DNA of 64,000 bases from Micromonospora sp. M71_S20 (GTDB taxonomy: Bacteria > Actinomycetota > Actinomycetes > Mycobacteriales > Micromonosporaceae): assembly GCF_003664255.1 (NCBI RefSeq), contig NZ_RCCV01000001.1, forward strand, positions 4,030,001-4,094,000. Direction: 5' to 3'. The notes under the pieces were generated by a model that saw only the letters and a program-made list of their open reading frames with translations, was not told the origin of the DNA and searched no databases. The translations under genes were made by a program, and so were the position numbers. Of this stretch, positions 1 to 8,372 are shown piece by piece (within the stretch, counting starts at the first letter, position 1; each line of letters opens with the position of its first letter).

Positions 1-203
1 GCCAGCGCGGTGGCCCGCATCCGCTCCAGGGTCACCCCGCAGGCGGCCGCGGCCGCGAGCACCCAGTCCCGGGGCTCCTCCACCTGGGCCAGGGTGCCGT
101 GGAAGTCGAGCAGGACCGCCTCCACCGGCCGGCGGGACGGACCCGGGCGGACGGCGTCGTCGGCGCCGCGCGAGGCGTGGGGCGGTTCGGCATGATCCGG
201 CAC
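1..203 (-). CDS. HAD-family hydrolase, N-terminal part only
   Basis: The minus strand reads in from the window edge as the N-terminus of a haloacid-dehalogenase hydrolase. The HAD motif I block VLLDFHGTL, with the nucleophile Asp and the second Asp replaced by His, is followed by a helical cap-like stretch (EEPRDWVLAAAAACGVTL). GTG codons at 203 or 212 are possible starts. They would put about 26-29 disordered residues before the catalytic motif; a GTG at 125 would start at VEAVLL directly and is the alternative. The gene is divergent from helY and runs off the left edge, so substrate and full length cannot be judged. The DFHGTL form (H for D) is common in actinobacterial HAD proteins. Confidence 0.6.
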   Translation of the reverse strand, partial: MPDHAEPPHASRGADDAVRPGPSRRPVEAVLLDFHGTLAQVEEPRDWVLAAAAACGVTLERMRATAL

Positions 204-276
204 GTCGTGCACCCTACCGACCGCCCCCGACCCCGCTGCCGGTCGGCCTTGTCCGGTGGCTGTCGGCGGTACGCAT

Positions 277-290
277 TAATCTTGGAGGTA
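277..290 (+). promoter_or_regulatory. TAATCT -10 element, leaderless helY start
   Basis: TAATCT at 277-282 ends seven nucleotides before the ATG at 290, which would put the +1 at or next to the start codon. GGAGGT at 284-289 touches the ATG with no spacing, so it cannot work as a normal ribosome-binding site for this start. Confidence 0.5.
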
Positions 291-3100
291 TGTCGAGCCC
301 CGCCGAGCGGTACGCCGCGGCGCGCCGCCGGGCCGCGCAGGCCTCACAGTTCCCGGCACTGGACGAGTTCGCCCTCGATCTGGGGTTCGATCTCGACGAC
401 TTCCAGCGGGAGGCGTGCCAGGCTCTGGAACGGGGCAGCGGCGTCCTGGTCTGCGCTCCGACCGGCGCCGGCAAGACCGTGGTCGGCGAGTTCGCCGTGC
501 ACCTGGCACTGCGCGGCACGCCGGCCGGCGACGCGACGGCGCCCGCGGCCGGCGACGGGGGCGCCCCGCCCCGCCGGCGCAAGTGCTTCTACACCACTCC
601 GATCAAGGCCCTGTCGAACCAGAAGTACCACGACCTGGTCGACCGCTACGGCGCCGAGCAGGTCGGGCTGCTCACCGGCGACAACGCCATCAACGGCGAC
701 GCCCCGGTGGTGGTGATGACCACCGAGGTGCTGCGCAACATGCTCTACGCCGGCTCGGCCACCCTCGACGGCCTGGCCTACGTGGTGATGGACGAGGTGC
801 ACTACCTCGCCGACCGGTTCCGCGGCGGCGTGTGGGAAGAGGTGATCATCCATCTGCCCGCCTCGGTCACCCTGGTCTCCCTGTCGGCCACCGTGTCCAA
901 CGCCGAGGAGTTCGCCGACTGGCTGGTCACCGTGCGCGGCGAGACGGCCGTGGTGGTCAGCGAGCACCGCCCGGTGCCGCTGTGGCAGCACATGCTGGTC
1001 GGCAAGCGGATGTTCGACCTGTTCCACGACGCCGATGCCGCCCGCAAGCACGACGTGCACCCCGAGCTGCTGCGCTACACCCGCGACACCATGCGCCGGC
1101 TGGAACTCGGCGAGGGGCGCAGCGCCGGCCCCGGCGGCGGCCGGCGCGGGCCCCGCTGGCGCGGCCCGATGCGCCCCGACATCGTCGACCGGCTCGACCG
1201 GGAGGGGCTGCTGCCGGCGATCCTGTTCATCTTCAGCCGCGCCGGCTGCGCCGCGGCCGTGCAGCAGTGCCTCGCCGCGGGCCTGCGGCTCACCTCCCCC
1301 GACGAGCGGGCCGAGATCCGTCGCGTCGTCGAGTCGCGGGTCACCGCCATCCCCGGCGAGGACCTGACCGTCCTCGGCTACTGGGAGTGGCTCGACGGCC
1401 TCGAACGCGGGCTGGCCGCCCACCACGCCGGCATGCTGCCGGTGTTCAAGGAGGTCGTCGAGGAGCTCTTCGTCCGGGGCCTGGTCAAGGCGGTCTTCGC
1501 TACCGAGACGCTCGCCCTGGGCATCAACATGCCGGCGCGCTGCGTCGTGCTGGAGCGGCTGGTCAAGTACAACGGCGAGGCGCACGTCGACCTGACGCCG
1601 GGGGAGTACACCCAGCTCACGGGCCGCGCCGGCCGGCGGGGCATCGACGTCGAGGGGCACGCCGTCGTCGTCTGGTCCCCGGAGACCGACCCCCGGCACG
1701 TGGCCGGTCTCGCCTCCACCCGCACCTACCCGCTGCGGTCCAGCTTCCGGCCGTCGTACAACATGGCGGTCAACCTGGTCGGCACGGTCGGCGCCGAGCC
1801 GGCCCGCGCGCTGCTGGAGTCCTCGTTCGCCCAGTTCCAGGCGGACCGCTCGGTGGTCGGCCTGGCCCGCCAGGTGCAGCGCAACACCGAGACCATCGAG
1901 GCGTACGGCGTGGAGGCGGCCTGCCACCACGGCGACTTCGACGAGTACTTCGCGCTGCGGGTGGCGATCGGCGAGCGGGAGCGGGCCATCGCCCGGCAGG
2001 GGCAGAGCCAGCGCAAGGCCGCCGCGGTGGCCTCACTGGAGCGGCTACGGGTCGGCGACGTGATCCGGGTGCCGTCGGGCCGGCGGGCCGGCCTGGCCGT
2101 CGTGCTCGACCCGGCCACCGGCGGCTTCGGCGAGCCCCGGCCGCTGGTGCTCACCCAGGACCGCTGGGCGGGCCGGGTCAGCCCCGGGGACTTCACCGCC
2201 CCGGCCGAGGTGCTGGCGCGCATCCGGGTGCCGAAGCACTTCAACCACCGGTCCCCGGCGGCCCGGCGTGACCTGGCCGCCGAGGTCAGCGGCACCGGGC
2301 TGGACCGGCACGGCGGCCGCCGGGGCGGCCGGTCCCGGCAGGCCGTCGGCGAGGACCACCGGCTCAGCCAGCTCCGCACCGAGCTGCGCCGGCATCCCTG
2401 CCACGCCTGCCCCGACCGCGAGGAGCACGCCCGCTGGGCGGAGCGGCGCCGCCGCCTGGAGAACGACACCGAGGAGCTGCGGCAGCGGGTGGCCGGCCGG
2501 ACCGGGTCGCTGGCCCGCACGTTCGACCGGATCGTGGCGCTGCTCACCGCCCGGGGCTACCTGACGCCCGACGGCGCGGTGACCGACGCCGGCCGGATGC
2601 TCGGCCGGATCTGGACCGAGGCGGACCTGCTGGTCGCCGAGTGCCTGCGGCGCGGGGTGTGGGACGGGCTCTCCCCGGCGGAGCTGGCGGCGGCGGTCTC
2701 CGTGGTGGTCTTCGAGGCCCGCCGCGACGTCGACGAGCGGGCGTCGCTGCCGCGCGGCCCCGTGGCCGAGGCGGTCGACGAGACGCTCAAGCTGTGGAGC
2801 GAGATCGAGGCCGACGAGGCGGCCCGCGGCCTCACCGTCACCCGCGAGCCCGACCTCGGCTTCGCCTGGCCGGTCTACCGGTGGGCGCGGGGCGAGGCGC
2901 TGGCGAAGGTCCTCGGCAGCGGCCACGAGATCGACGGCGAGATGCCGGCCGGCGACTTCGTCCGCTGGGCGCGGCAGGTGGTCGACCTGCTCGGCCAGCT
3001 CGCCGACTCCGGCGGCGCCTCGGCGGAGCTCAGGTCGACCGCCCGGCAGGCGATCGGCGCCGTGAACCGGGGCGTGCTGGCCTACCACACCCCGGCCTGA
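290..3100 (+). CDS. helY: SKI2/Mtr4-type DEVH-box RNA helicase HelY
   Basis: 936 aa, the normal size for the actinobacterial HelY family. The Walker A motif APTGAGKT has its Lys at residue 62, DEVH starts at about 168, and SATVSN is motif III. The second RecA domain carries ATETLALGINMPA (motif V) and TGRAGRRG (motif VI). A C-terminal Mtr4/Ski2-like extension of about 400 residues includes a CHACPDREEH cysteine/histidine segment. The family unwinds RNA with ATP. The start fits family N-termini (a short SPAERYAAARRRAA lead followed by the Q-motif region FQREACQAL) and the leaderless promoter at 277. The gene stands alone and is closed by a hairpin at 3156. The RNA substrate is not evident from the sequence. 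Confidence 0.93.
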   Translation: MSSPAERYAAARRRAAQASQFPALDEFALDLGFDLDDFQREACQALERGSGVLVCAPTGAGKTVVGEFAVHLALRGTPAGDATAPAAGDGGAPPRRRKCFYTTPIKALSNQKYHDLVDRYGAEQVGLLTGDNAINGDAPVVVMTTEVLRNMLYAGSATLDGLAYVVMDEVHYLADRFRGGVWEEVIIHLPASVTLVSLSATVSNAEEFADWLVTVRGETAVVVSEHRPVPLWQHMLVGKRMFDLFHDADAARKHDVHPELLRYTRDTMRRLELGEGRSAGPGGGRRGPRWRGPMRPDIVDRLDREGLLPAILFIFSRAGCAAAVQQCLAAGLRLTSPDERAEIRRVVESRVTAIPGEDLTVLGYWEWLDGLERGLAAHHAGMLPVFKEVVEELFVRGLVKAVFATETLALGINMPARCVVLERLVKYNGEAHVDLTPGEYTQLTGRAGRRGIDVEGHAVVVWSPETDPRHVAGLASTRTYPLRSSFRPSYNMAVNLVGTVGAEPARALLESSFAQFQADRSVVGLARQVQRNTETIEAYGVEAACHHGDFDEYFALRVAIGERERAIARQGQSQRKAAAVASLERLRVGDVIRVPSGRRAGLAVVLDPATGGFGEPRPLVLTQDRWAGRVSPGDFTAPAEVLARIRVPKHFNHRSPAARRDLAAEVSGTGLDRHGGRRGGRSRQAVGEDHRLSQLRTELRRHPCHACPDREEHARWAERRRRLENDTEELRQRVAGRTGSLARTFDRIVALLTARGYLTPDGAVTDAGRMLGRIWTEADLLVAECLRRGVWDGLSPAELAAAVSVVVFEARRDVDERASLPRGPVAEAVDETLKLWSEIEADEAARGLTVTREPDLGFAWPVYRWARGEALAKVLGSGHEIDGEMPAGDFVRWARQVVDLLGQLADSGGASAELRSTARQAIGAVNRGVLAYHTPA

Positions 3101-3155
3101 CCGTCACCCTCCGTCACCGGACATCGAAATCGACGCATCGCAAAGTCATCGCGAC

Positions 3156-3184
3156 GGCACCCCCCGAATTCTCCGGGGGGTGCC
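3156..3184. terminator. Hairpin after helY
   Basis: An 11-bp perfect stem (GGCACCCCCCG paired with CGGGGGGTGCC) encloses a 7-nt loop, with no T-run after it. This is the usual actinobacterial terminator form. It lies 56 nt after the helY stop. Confidence 0.75.
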
Positions 3185-3265
3185 GTCGTGCCTGGTGGCG
3201 GCATCCCTGATCATTGCTCCGGCGCGAGATCGCGCGTCGGTGGATCGATCTGGGAGAAGGCCGCC

Positions 3266-4147
3266 GTGGCGGAGATCAATCACTTTGAGTACGGGTGGAT
3301 CACCCCCGCGCTCAGCTACGCGCTGTCGGTGCTGGGTTCGGCCCTGGGCCTGATCTGCGCGATCCGCATCCGCACCGCGGGCAGCGCGGGCCAGCGCGCC
3401 TGGTGGGGAACCCTGGCGGCCTGGGCCATCGGCGGCACCGCCATCTGGACCATGCACTTCATGGCGATGCTCGGCTTCGCCGTCCAGGGCACCCGGATCC
3501 GGTACGACGTGCCGATCACCGTGGCCAGCGCGATGATCGCGGTGATCGCGGTCGGCATCGGCCTGGCCATCGTCGGCACCGGGCGGTTCTCCGCCGTGCG
3601 GCTGCTCGCCGGGGGCCTGTTCACGGGCGCGGGGGTCGCCGCGATGCACTACACCGGCATGGCGGCCATGCGGCTCAACGGCCGGATCGACTACGACACC
3701 ACCCGGGTCGTGCTCTCGGTCGTGATCGCGGTGGTCGCGGCCACGGTGGCGCTCTGGCTGGCGATGACCGTCCGCCGGGGGCTGGCGATCGTCGGCTCGG
3801 CGCTGCTGATGGGCGTCGCCGTCAACGGCATGCACTTCACCGGGATGAGCGCCATGTCGGTGCATCCGCACACCGGGCAGGGCGAGGTGTCCGGCGCCGG
3901 CGTCAGCACCCTGCTCGTGCCGATCATCCTCGCGGTGGTGTTCGGCGTGGTCGGGCTGGTCTACGCGCTGCTGGCCGCCCCCACCGCCGAGGACCGGGTC
4001 GCCGCCGCGTACTTCGACAACCTGCGGGGCCACGAACCGGCCGAGCCGGCGCCCGCGGCGCCGGACCCGGTGGGGCTGCGGGCCCGGTCCACCCTCGGCC
4101 AGCCGGGCACCCCCTTCCCGTCCCGCCGGGGCGACCCGCCGCGCTGA
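3266..4147 (+). CDS. MHYT-domain integral membrane sensor-like protein
   Basis: 293 aa. Three MHYT-type motifs lie at the ends of membrane helices: MHFMAM, MHYTGM and MHFTGM. Together they make the seven-helix MHYT domain, proposed to bind a metal and sense O2, CO or NO. Most bacterial MHYT domains are fused to GGDEF/EAL or kinase modules. Here the domain ends in a Pro/Ala-rich cytoplasmic tail of about 60 residues with no output domain. I chose GTG 3266 because GGGAGAAGG (3252-3260) sits at good spacing and the first helix follows directly; an upstream in-frame start at 3188 would add a non-conserved lead overlapping the helY terminator region. The gene appears monocistronic. Confidence 0.85.
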   Translation: MAEINHFEYGWITPALSYALSVLGSALGLICAIRIRTAGSAGQRAWWGTLAAWAIGGTAIWTMHFMAMLGFAVQGTRIRYDVPITVASAMIAVIAVGIGLAIVGTGRFSAVRLLAGGLFTGAGVAAMHYTGMAAMRLNGRIDYDTTRVVLSVVIAVVAATVALWLAMTVRRGLAIVGSALLMGVAVNGMHFTGMSAMSVHPHTGQGEVSGAGVSTLLVPIILAVVFGVVGLVYALLAAPTAEDRVAAAYFDNLRGHEPAEPAPAAPDPVGLRARSTLGQPGTPFPSRRGDPPR

Positions 4148-4198
4148 CCCGTCCAGCGGGTCGCCGCCGCCCGCCGGGTGCCGGCCCGGTGGGCGGTG

Positions 4199-5119
4199 TC
4201 AGGACCGCTGGGCGAGGGCGTCGACGAGCCGGCGTGCCGAGCCCGCCAGGTTCCACTCGCCGGCCAGCTCCAGCAGCCGGTCGGGATCGGCCGGTGCGGT
4301 CGGCAGCTCGGTGGCCAGCTCGGGCAGCGGCACGTCGAGGGCGACCCGGACCACCTGCGGCGCGACGGCCAGGTAGTCGCGCGCGGCGGCGAGCTTGGTG
4401 CGCAGCCCGGGGGCGAAGCCGGAGCCCGGCTCGTCCAGGGCGGCCAGGATGCCCGCGATGTCGCCGTACCGCTCGACGAGCCGGGCGGCCGTCTTCTCGC
4501 CCACGCCCGCCACGCCGGGCAGTCCGTCGCTGGGATCGCCCCGCAGGGCGGCGAAGTCGGCGTAGCGGTCCGCCGGAACCCCGTAGCGGGCGCGCACCGC
4601 GGCGTCGTCGCAGTCGTCCAGCTTGGCCACGCCCCGCCCCACGTAGAGCAGGCGCACGGGGCGTGCGTCGTCGACGAGCTGGAACAGGTCCCGGTCGCCG
4701 GAGACCACCTCCACCGGCGCCGGCTGGGTCACCGAGAGGGTGCCGAGCACGTCGTCGGCCTCGTAGCCGGCCGCGCCGACGTGGGCGATCCCGACGGCGT
4801 CGAGCACCTCCAGGATCAGCGGGACCTGCGGGCTGAGGGTGTCGGGCACCACCTCGCCGCCCTCGGGGGCCACCCGGTGCGCCTTGTAGGACGGCAGCAG
4901 CGCCACCCGCCAGTCGGGCCGCCAGTCGTGGTCCATCGCGCAGACCATCCGGTCGGGCCGGCGGGTGCGGATCAGGCTCGCCAGCATGTCGAGGAAGCCG
5001 CGCACCGCGTTGACGGGGCTGCCGTCGGCGGCCCGGGCCGCCGACTCGGGTATGCCGAAGTAGGCCCGGAAGTAGAGACTGGGCGCGTCGATGAGCAGGA
5101 TGGGGGGTCGCTGTGCCAC
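4199..5119 (-). CDS. 5'-3' exonuclease (PolA N-domain / FEN family)
   Basis: 306 aa from GTG 5119, a stand-alone homologue of the DNA polymerase I 5'-3' exonuclease domain. The metal-binding acidic motifs are visible: LLIDAPSLYFRAYF, YEADDVLG, VSGDRDLFQLV and GDPSDGLPGVAGVGEKTA, the last being the helix-hairpin-helix that grips DNA. Members remove RNA primers or flap strands in replication and repair. The alternative ATG at 5143 adds eight residues. GTG 5119 starts just before the conserved RPPILLID strand and has CAGGCT ending seven nt upstream, a weak leaderless promoter. It is followed on the same strand by no gene and is convergent with the MHYT gene, 51 bp apart. Confidence 0.9.
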   Translation of the reverse strand: MAQRPPILLIDAPSLYFRAYFGIPESAARAADGSPVNAVRGFLDMLASLIRTRRPDRMVCAMDHDWRPDWRVALLPSYKAHRVAPEGGEVVPDTLSPQVPLILEVLDAVGIAHVGAAGYEADDVLGTLSVTQPAPVEVVSGDRDLFQLVDDARPVRLLYVGRGVAKLDDCDDAAVRARYGVPADRYADFAALRGDPSDGLPGVAGVGEKTAARLVERYGDIAGILAALDEPGSGFAPGLRTKLAAARDYLAVAPQVVRVALDVPLPELATELPTAPADPDRLLELAGEWNLAGSARRLVDALAQRS

Positions 5120-5171
5120 GCCCGACAGCCTGGCACATGCCACCGACGATCAGGGGGCACGGCGCGGCCGG

Positions 5172-5399
5172 TCAGGGGCGCTCGTGGTCGCGGTGGAGCG
5201 TCTCGCGGCGGACCACGTACTGCAGGCCGTAGCTGATGAGCAGCAGCACGATCGCGACCGTCACCTCGATCCACGCCGCCGTGCCGTCGGCGACGGTCAG
5301 GCCGACGGCCAGCAGCACCAGGCCCGCCACGGCGAGGATGCCCGCCCAGAGCAGCCGGCGGCGTCGGGTCGCGGCGCGCTCCCGGTCCGTCGCTGCCAC
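5172..5399 (-). CDS. Small two-helix membrane protein, unknown function
   Basis: 75 aa. A basic N-terminus (RERAATRRRR) leads into two hydrophobic helices, LLWAGILAVAGLVLLAVGLTV and IEVTVAIVLLLISYGLQYVV, and the tail RRETLHRDHERP is highly charged. GTG 5399 has GGAGAGGA nine nt upstream. The gene lies just upstream of, and on the same strand as, the exonuclease gene (52-nt gap), so the two could be cotranscribed. I do not recognise a family; this type is usually annotated as a hypothetical membrane protein. Confidence 0.6.
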   Translation of the reverse strand: MAATDRERAATRRRRLLWAGILAVAGLVLLAVGLTVADGTAAWIEVTVAIVLLLISYGLQYVVRRETLHRDHERP

Positions 5400-5513
5400 G
5401 GCGGTCGGTCCTCTCCGTCGGCGACCCGGACGAGCCGAGCCTATCGGCGCGTACGGCCGCTGGCGGCGGAACCGGGCTGCGGGCCCGCCGCTGCGCGGCG
5501 CAGACTTACCGGT

Positions 5514-6602
5514 GTGACGTTCGTTGCGGGCCTGACGCTCGGCCGCCGGTTCCACGACGAGGTGCTCGCCCCGATCCTGCGTCGCCGCCTTCCCGGTCTG
5601 AGCTACGCGGCCGGCCTGCTCGACGGCGGCTCGGAGCTGCTCGGGCTGGACACCACGCGCTCCACCGACCACGACTGGGGGCCGCGTGGGCAGCTCTTCG
5701 TCGCCGCGTCCGACGCGGCCCGGATCCCGCACCTGCGCGCGGCGCTGGACGTCGACCTGCCGGCGGAGTTCCTAGGCTGGCCCACCCGCTTCAGCGGGCA
5801 GGGCCGGCTGGGGGCCGCCGACCCGGCGGGCAGCCGTCACGGCGTCACGATCGACGAGCTGGGCGGCTGGTGGCGCGATCGGCTGGGCTTCGACCCGGCC
5901 GCCGGCGTCAGCACGGCCGACTGGTTGGCCACGCCGACGCAACGGCTGGCCGAGGTGACCGGCGGCGGGGTCTTCCACGACGGCCTCGACGGCGCGCTGA
6001 CCGGTGCCCGGGCGGCGCTGGCGTGGTACCCGGACGACGTGTGGCGGCACGTGCTCGCCGCCGCGTGGACCCGCGTCGCCCAGGCCGAGCACCTGCCCGG
6101 CCGCTGCGCCGAGACCGGCGACGACCTGGGCAGCCGGGTGGTCACCGCCGGGCTGGCCCGCGACCTGATGCGGCTCGGCCTGCTGCTGCACCGCCGCTGG
6201 CCCCCGTACGACAAGTGGCTGGGCACGCTGTTCGCCCGGCTGCCCGACGCGGCGCCCCTGGTCGCGGCCCTGGCCGACGCGCTCGGCCCGGGCGACTGGC
6301 GCCGGCGGGAGGACGGGCTGGTCCGGGCGCTGGAGGCCCTCGCCGCCCGCACCGACGACACCGGCCTGGCGGCCCCGGTGCGCGCCCGGCCCCGGCCGTT
6401 CCACGGACGTCCGTTCCTGGTCCTGGACGCCGGTCGGGTCGCCGCCGCGCTGCGCGCCGCCATCACCGATCCGGCGCTGCGCGCACGCGCGCCCCTCGGC
6501 GCGGTCGACCAGTACGTCGACAGCGTGGACGTGCTGACCCACGCGCACCGTGCCCGCCGGCTCGCCGCCGCGCTGCCGGTGGCGGCGCACGGAGCGGGCT
6601 GA
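5514..6602 (+). CDS. DUF4037 domain-containing protein
   Basis: 362 aa. The N-terminal half has a nucleotidyltransferase-like layout (LPGLSYAAGLLDGGSELLGLDTTRSTDHDWGP), with the GGSE and DHDWG motifs typical of DUF4037. A helical C-terminal half contains conserved LMRLGLLLHRRWPPYDKWLGTLF. DUF4037 proteins are minimal nucleotidyltransferase relatives of unknown substrate. The start is GTG 5514 (an overlapping GTG at 5512 is out of frame). The hexamer CAGACT at 5501-5506 ends seven nt before it, consistent with weak leaderless expression. The gene is divergent from the small membrane protein gene. Confidence 0.85.
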   Translation: MTFVAGLTLGRRFHDEVLAPILRRRLPGLSYAAGLLDGGSELLGLDTTRSTDHDWGPRGQLFVAASDAARIPHLRAALDVDLPAEFLGWPTRFSGQGRLGAADPAGSRHGVTIDELGGWWRDRLGFDPAAGVSTADWLATPTQRLAEVTGGGVFHDGLDGALTGARAALAWYPDDVWRHVLAAAWTRVAQAEHLPGRCAETGDDLGSRVVTAGLARDLMRLGLLLHRRWPPYDKWLGTLFARLPDAAPLVAALADALGPGDWRRREDGLVRALEALAARTDDTGLAAPVRARPRPFHGRPFLVLDAGRVAAALRAAITDPALRARAPLGAVDQYVDSVDVLTHAHRARRLAAALPVAAHGAG

Positions 6603-6731
6603 CACCGGACGGGCCGGGCCGAAGACCGGTGGCGGCCGGCGCGCCGGACCGGCGGTGGACGGTGCCGGGGCGGTCGGGCCGGCGTGCGGCTGGTGCCCGA
6701 GGGGTCGACCGGCGGCGGGCGGTGTCGGCGC

Positions 6732-6764
6732 GGGCCCCGCCCCGCCGAGGCGGTGGCGGGGCCC
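6732..6764. terminator. Hairpin between convergent genes
   Basis: GGGCCCCGCC at 6732-6741 pairs perfectly with GGCGGGGCCC at 6755-6764 around a 13-nt loop. It sits between the DUF4037 gene and the convergent chitinase gene and could serve both. Confidence 0.65.
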
Positions 6765-6772
6765 CGTGCCGC

Positions 6773-8152
6773 TCAGGCGGGCAGTCGCCAGACCTGGTTG
6801 GCGCCGCCGAAGCAGTCCCAGATCTGCAGCCGGGTGCCGTCGGCGGAGCTGTTGCCGGTGGCGTCGAGGCACCTGTTGGACGCCGGGTTGCGCAGCGTGC
6901 CGTTGGACTGGGCCTGCCAGACCTGCGCGCCGGTGCCGTTGCAGTCCCACAGCTGCACCTTGGCGCCGTTGGCGGTGGAGGCGCTGGTCACGTCGGCGCA
7001 CTTGCCGAGGGCGCGCAGGGTGCCGTCGGTGCCCACCGTCCAGGTCTGGGCGTTGGTGCCGTTGCAGGCGTAGAGCTGCACGGCGGTGCCGTTGGCGGTG
7101 CCGGCGGCGGCCACGTCGACGCATTTGCCGCCGATCCCGGTGATCGGGCCGGTACGCCCGACGGGCGGCGGGGTGGTGCCGCCGGTGGCGGTGTCGTAGA
7201 TGGCGCTGACCAGGGAGGTGGCCCCGGTGGTGTCCTGGCTGAGTTCCCAGTTCATCATGCCGCCGGCGTTGGCCAGGGCCCACTGGGTCTTGCGCTTCAC
7301 CGTCGGGATGCCGTTGTAGCACTGCTGGGTCCCGCCGACGGTGGTGCAGTCGCGGTTGGCGTTGGCCGGGTCCATGGCGACCAGCGAGGCGTAGGTGTGG
7401 TATCCGGGCCGGCTGTAGAACGGCACGCCGAGCACCGCCTTGCGGGCGGGCAGGCCCCGGGACTTCCAGAAGTTGACGGCGTTGATCGACCAGTCGTAGT
7501 TGGCGTGCGGGCTGCCGCCGTCGTACGCCATGATGTTGAGCCAGTCCACGTGGCCGAACACGGCCGGCTGCACGCCCTCGGCGTACCAGCCCTCGGAGAC
7601 GACAGCGGCGGTGAGCAGCTTGCCCCGGCTGTGCAGGGCGCCGGCCAGCTGCTGCATCAGCGCCGTGTAGTTGGTGGCCGAGGCGCCCGGGTCCGGGTAC
7701 TCCCAGTCCATGTCGACGCCGTCGAGGTTGTACTGGTTGACGAAGTTGACGACGTTGTTGACGAACGTCGTGCGGGTGCCGGCGTTGGCGGCGAGCGCCT
7801 CGAAGGCGGAGTCGTCGCCGTTGTTCCAGCCGCCGATCGCGATCGACACCTTGACGTTGCTGGCGTGGCCACGGGACACCAGTTGGGAGAGCTTGGCGGG
7901 GTTCTCCACCGGGCGGAGGCTGCCGTCGCCGTTGGGCAGCACGAACGCGTAGTTGACGTGGGTCAGCTTGGCGTACTGCACCGCGTTGACGTCGCCGGTC
8001 CAGGACGGCAGGTAGCCGACGCTGCGGAAGCCGTTGGGCAGCACGGCGGCCTGCGCGGGGGCGGGGACCAGGGTGAGGGTGGTGGCGGCGGTGGCCAGCG
8101 TGAGCAGGCCGGCGGCGAGGGCCGACCTGAGGCGGGACAGCGATGAGGGCAT
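6773..8152 (-). CDS. Secreted GH18 chitinase with C-terminal ricin-type lectin domain
   Basis: 459 aa. A Sec signal peptide (residues 1-35, cleavage after AQA) precedes a GH18 barrel (about 36-320), with the DxxDxDxE motif in DGVDMDWEYP and Glu151 as acid/base. SIAIGG and MAYD are also conserved. A short GGTTPPPVGRTG linker leads to a beta-trefoil ricin B-like domain (about 333-459) with three repeats ending in QxW-type triplets (AQTW, AQVW, NQVW). The enzyme should hydrolyse beta-1,4-GlcNAc polymers outside the cell, and the lectin module should bind polysaccharide. ATG 8152 has GGAAGG upstream. The promoter at 8261-8289 is clear. The gene stands alone. Chito-oligosaccharide hydrolase or endo-beta-N-acetylglucosaminidase activity is possible within GH18. 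Confidence 0.93.
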   Translation of the reverse strand: MPSSLSRLRSALAAGLLTLATAATTLTLVPAPAQAAVLPNGFRSVGYLPSWTGDVNAVQYAKLTHVNYAFVLPNGDGSLRPVENPAKLSQLVSRGHASNVKVSIAIGGWNNGDDSAFEALAANAGTRTTFVNNVVNFVNQYNLDGVDMDWEYPDPGASATNYTALMQQLAGALHSRGKLLTAAVVSEGWYAEGVQPAVFGHVDWLNIMAYDGGSPHANYDWSINAVNFWKSRGLPARKAVLGVPFYSRPGYHTYASLVAMDPANANRDCTTVGGTQQCYNGIPTVKRKTQWALANAGGMMNWELSQDTTGATSLVSAIYDTATGGTTPPPVGRTGPITGIGGKCVDVAAAGTANGTAVQLYACNGTNAQTWTVGTDGTLRALGKCADVTSASTANGAKVQLWDCNGTGAQVWQAQSNGTLRNPASNRCLDATGNSSADGTRLQIWDCFGGANQVWRLPA

Positions 8153-8260
8153 CGGGGGCCTTCCCGTGGGCGGTTGGTGGCGGCCGTGCCGCCCGCGTCG
8201 GCGGCGTGGCGCCGGTGGCGGGCGTACGGGGGACGGGTCGGGCATCCTAGAGGCAGCCAA

Positions 8261-8289
8261 ATCCTAAGGAGTGTTAACTGTCGCGTCAA
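8261..8289 (-). promoter_or_regulatory. Sigma-70-type promoter of the chitinase gene
   Basis: Read on the minus strand, TTGACG (8289-8284) and TAGGAT (8266-8261) are separated by exactly 17 nt, a near-consensus housekeeping promoter about 110 nt upstream of the chitinase ATG. The intervening leader has no recognised operator. Confidence 0.65.
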
Positions 8290-8372
8290 CGATGATGTTC
8301 GATGGATGAGCGACGCTCCCGTCCCCGCCGGGCGGGCTGGGTCCGTCCCCGAACGACCGTTAAGCTGACCGG

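Noticed and set aside
284..289. GGAGGT as the ribosome-binding site of helY
   Set aside because: It abuts the ATG without spacing, so it cannot pair normally. A leaderless start fits better.
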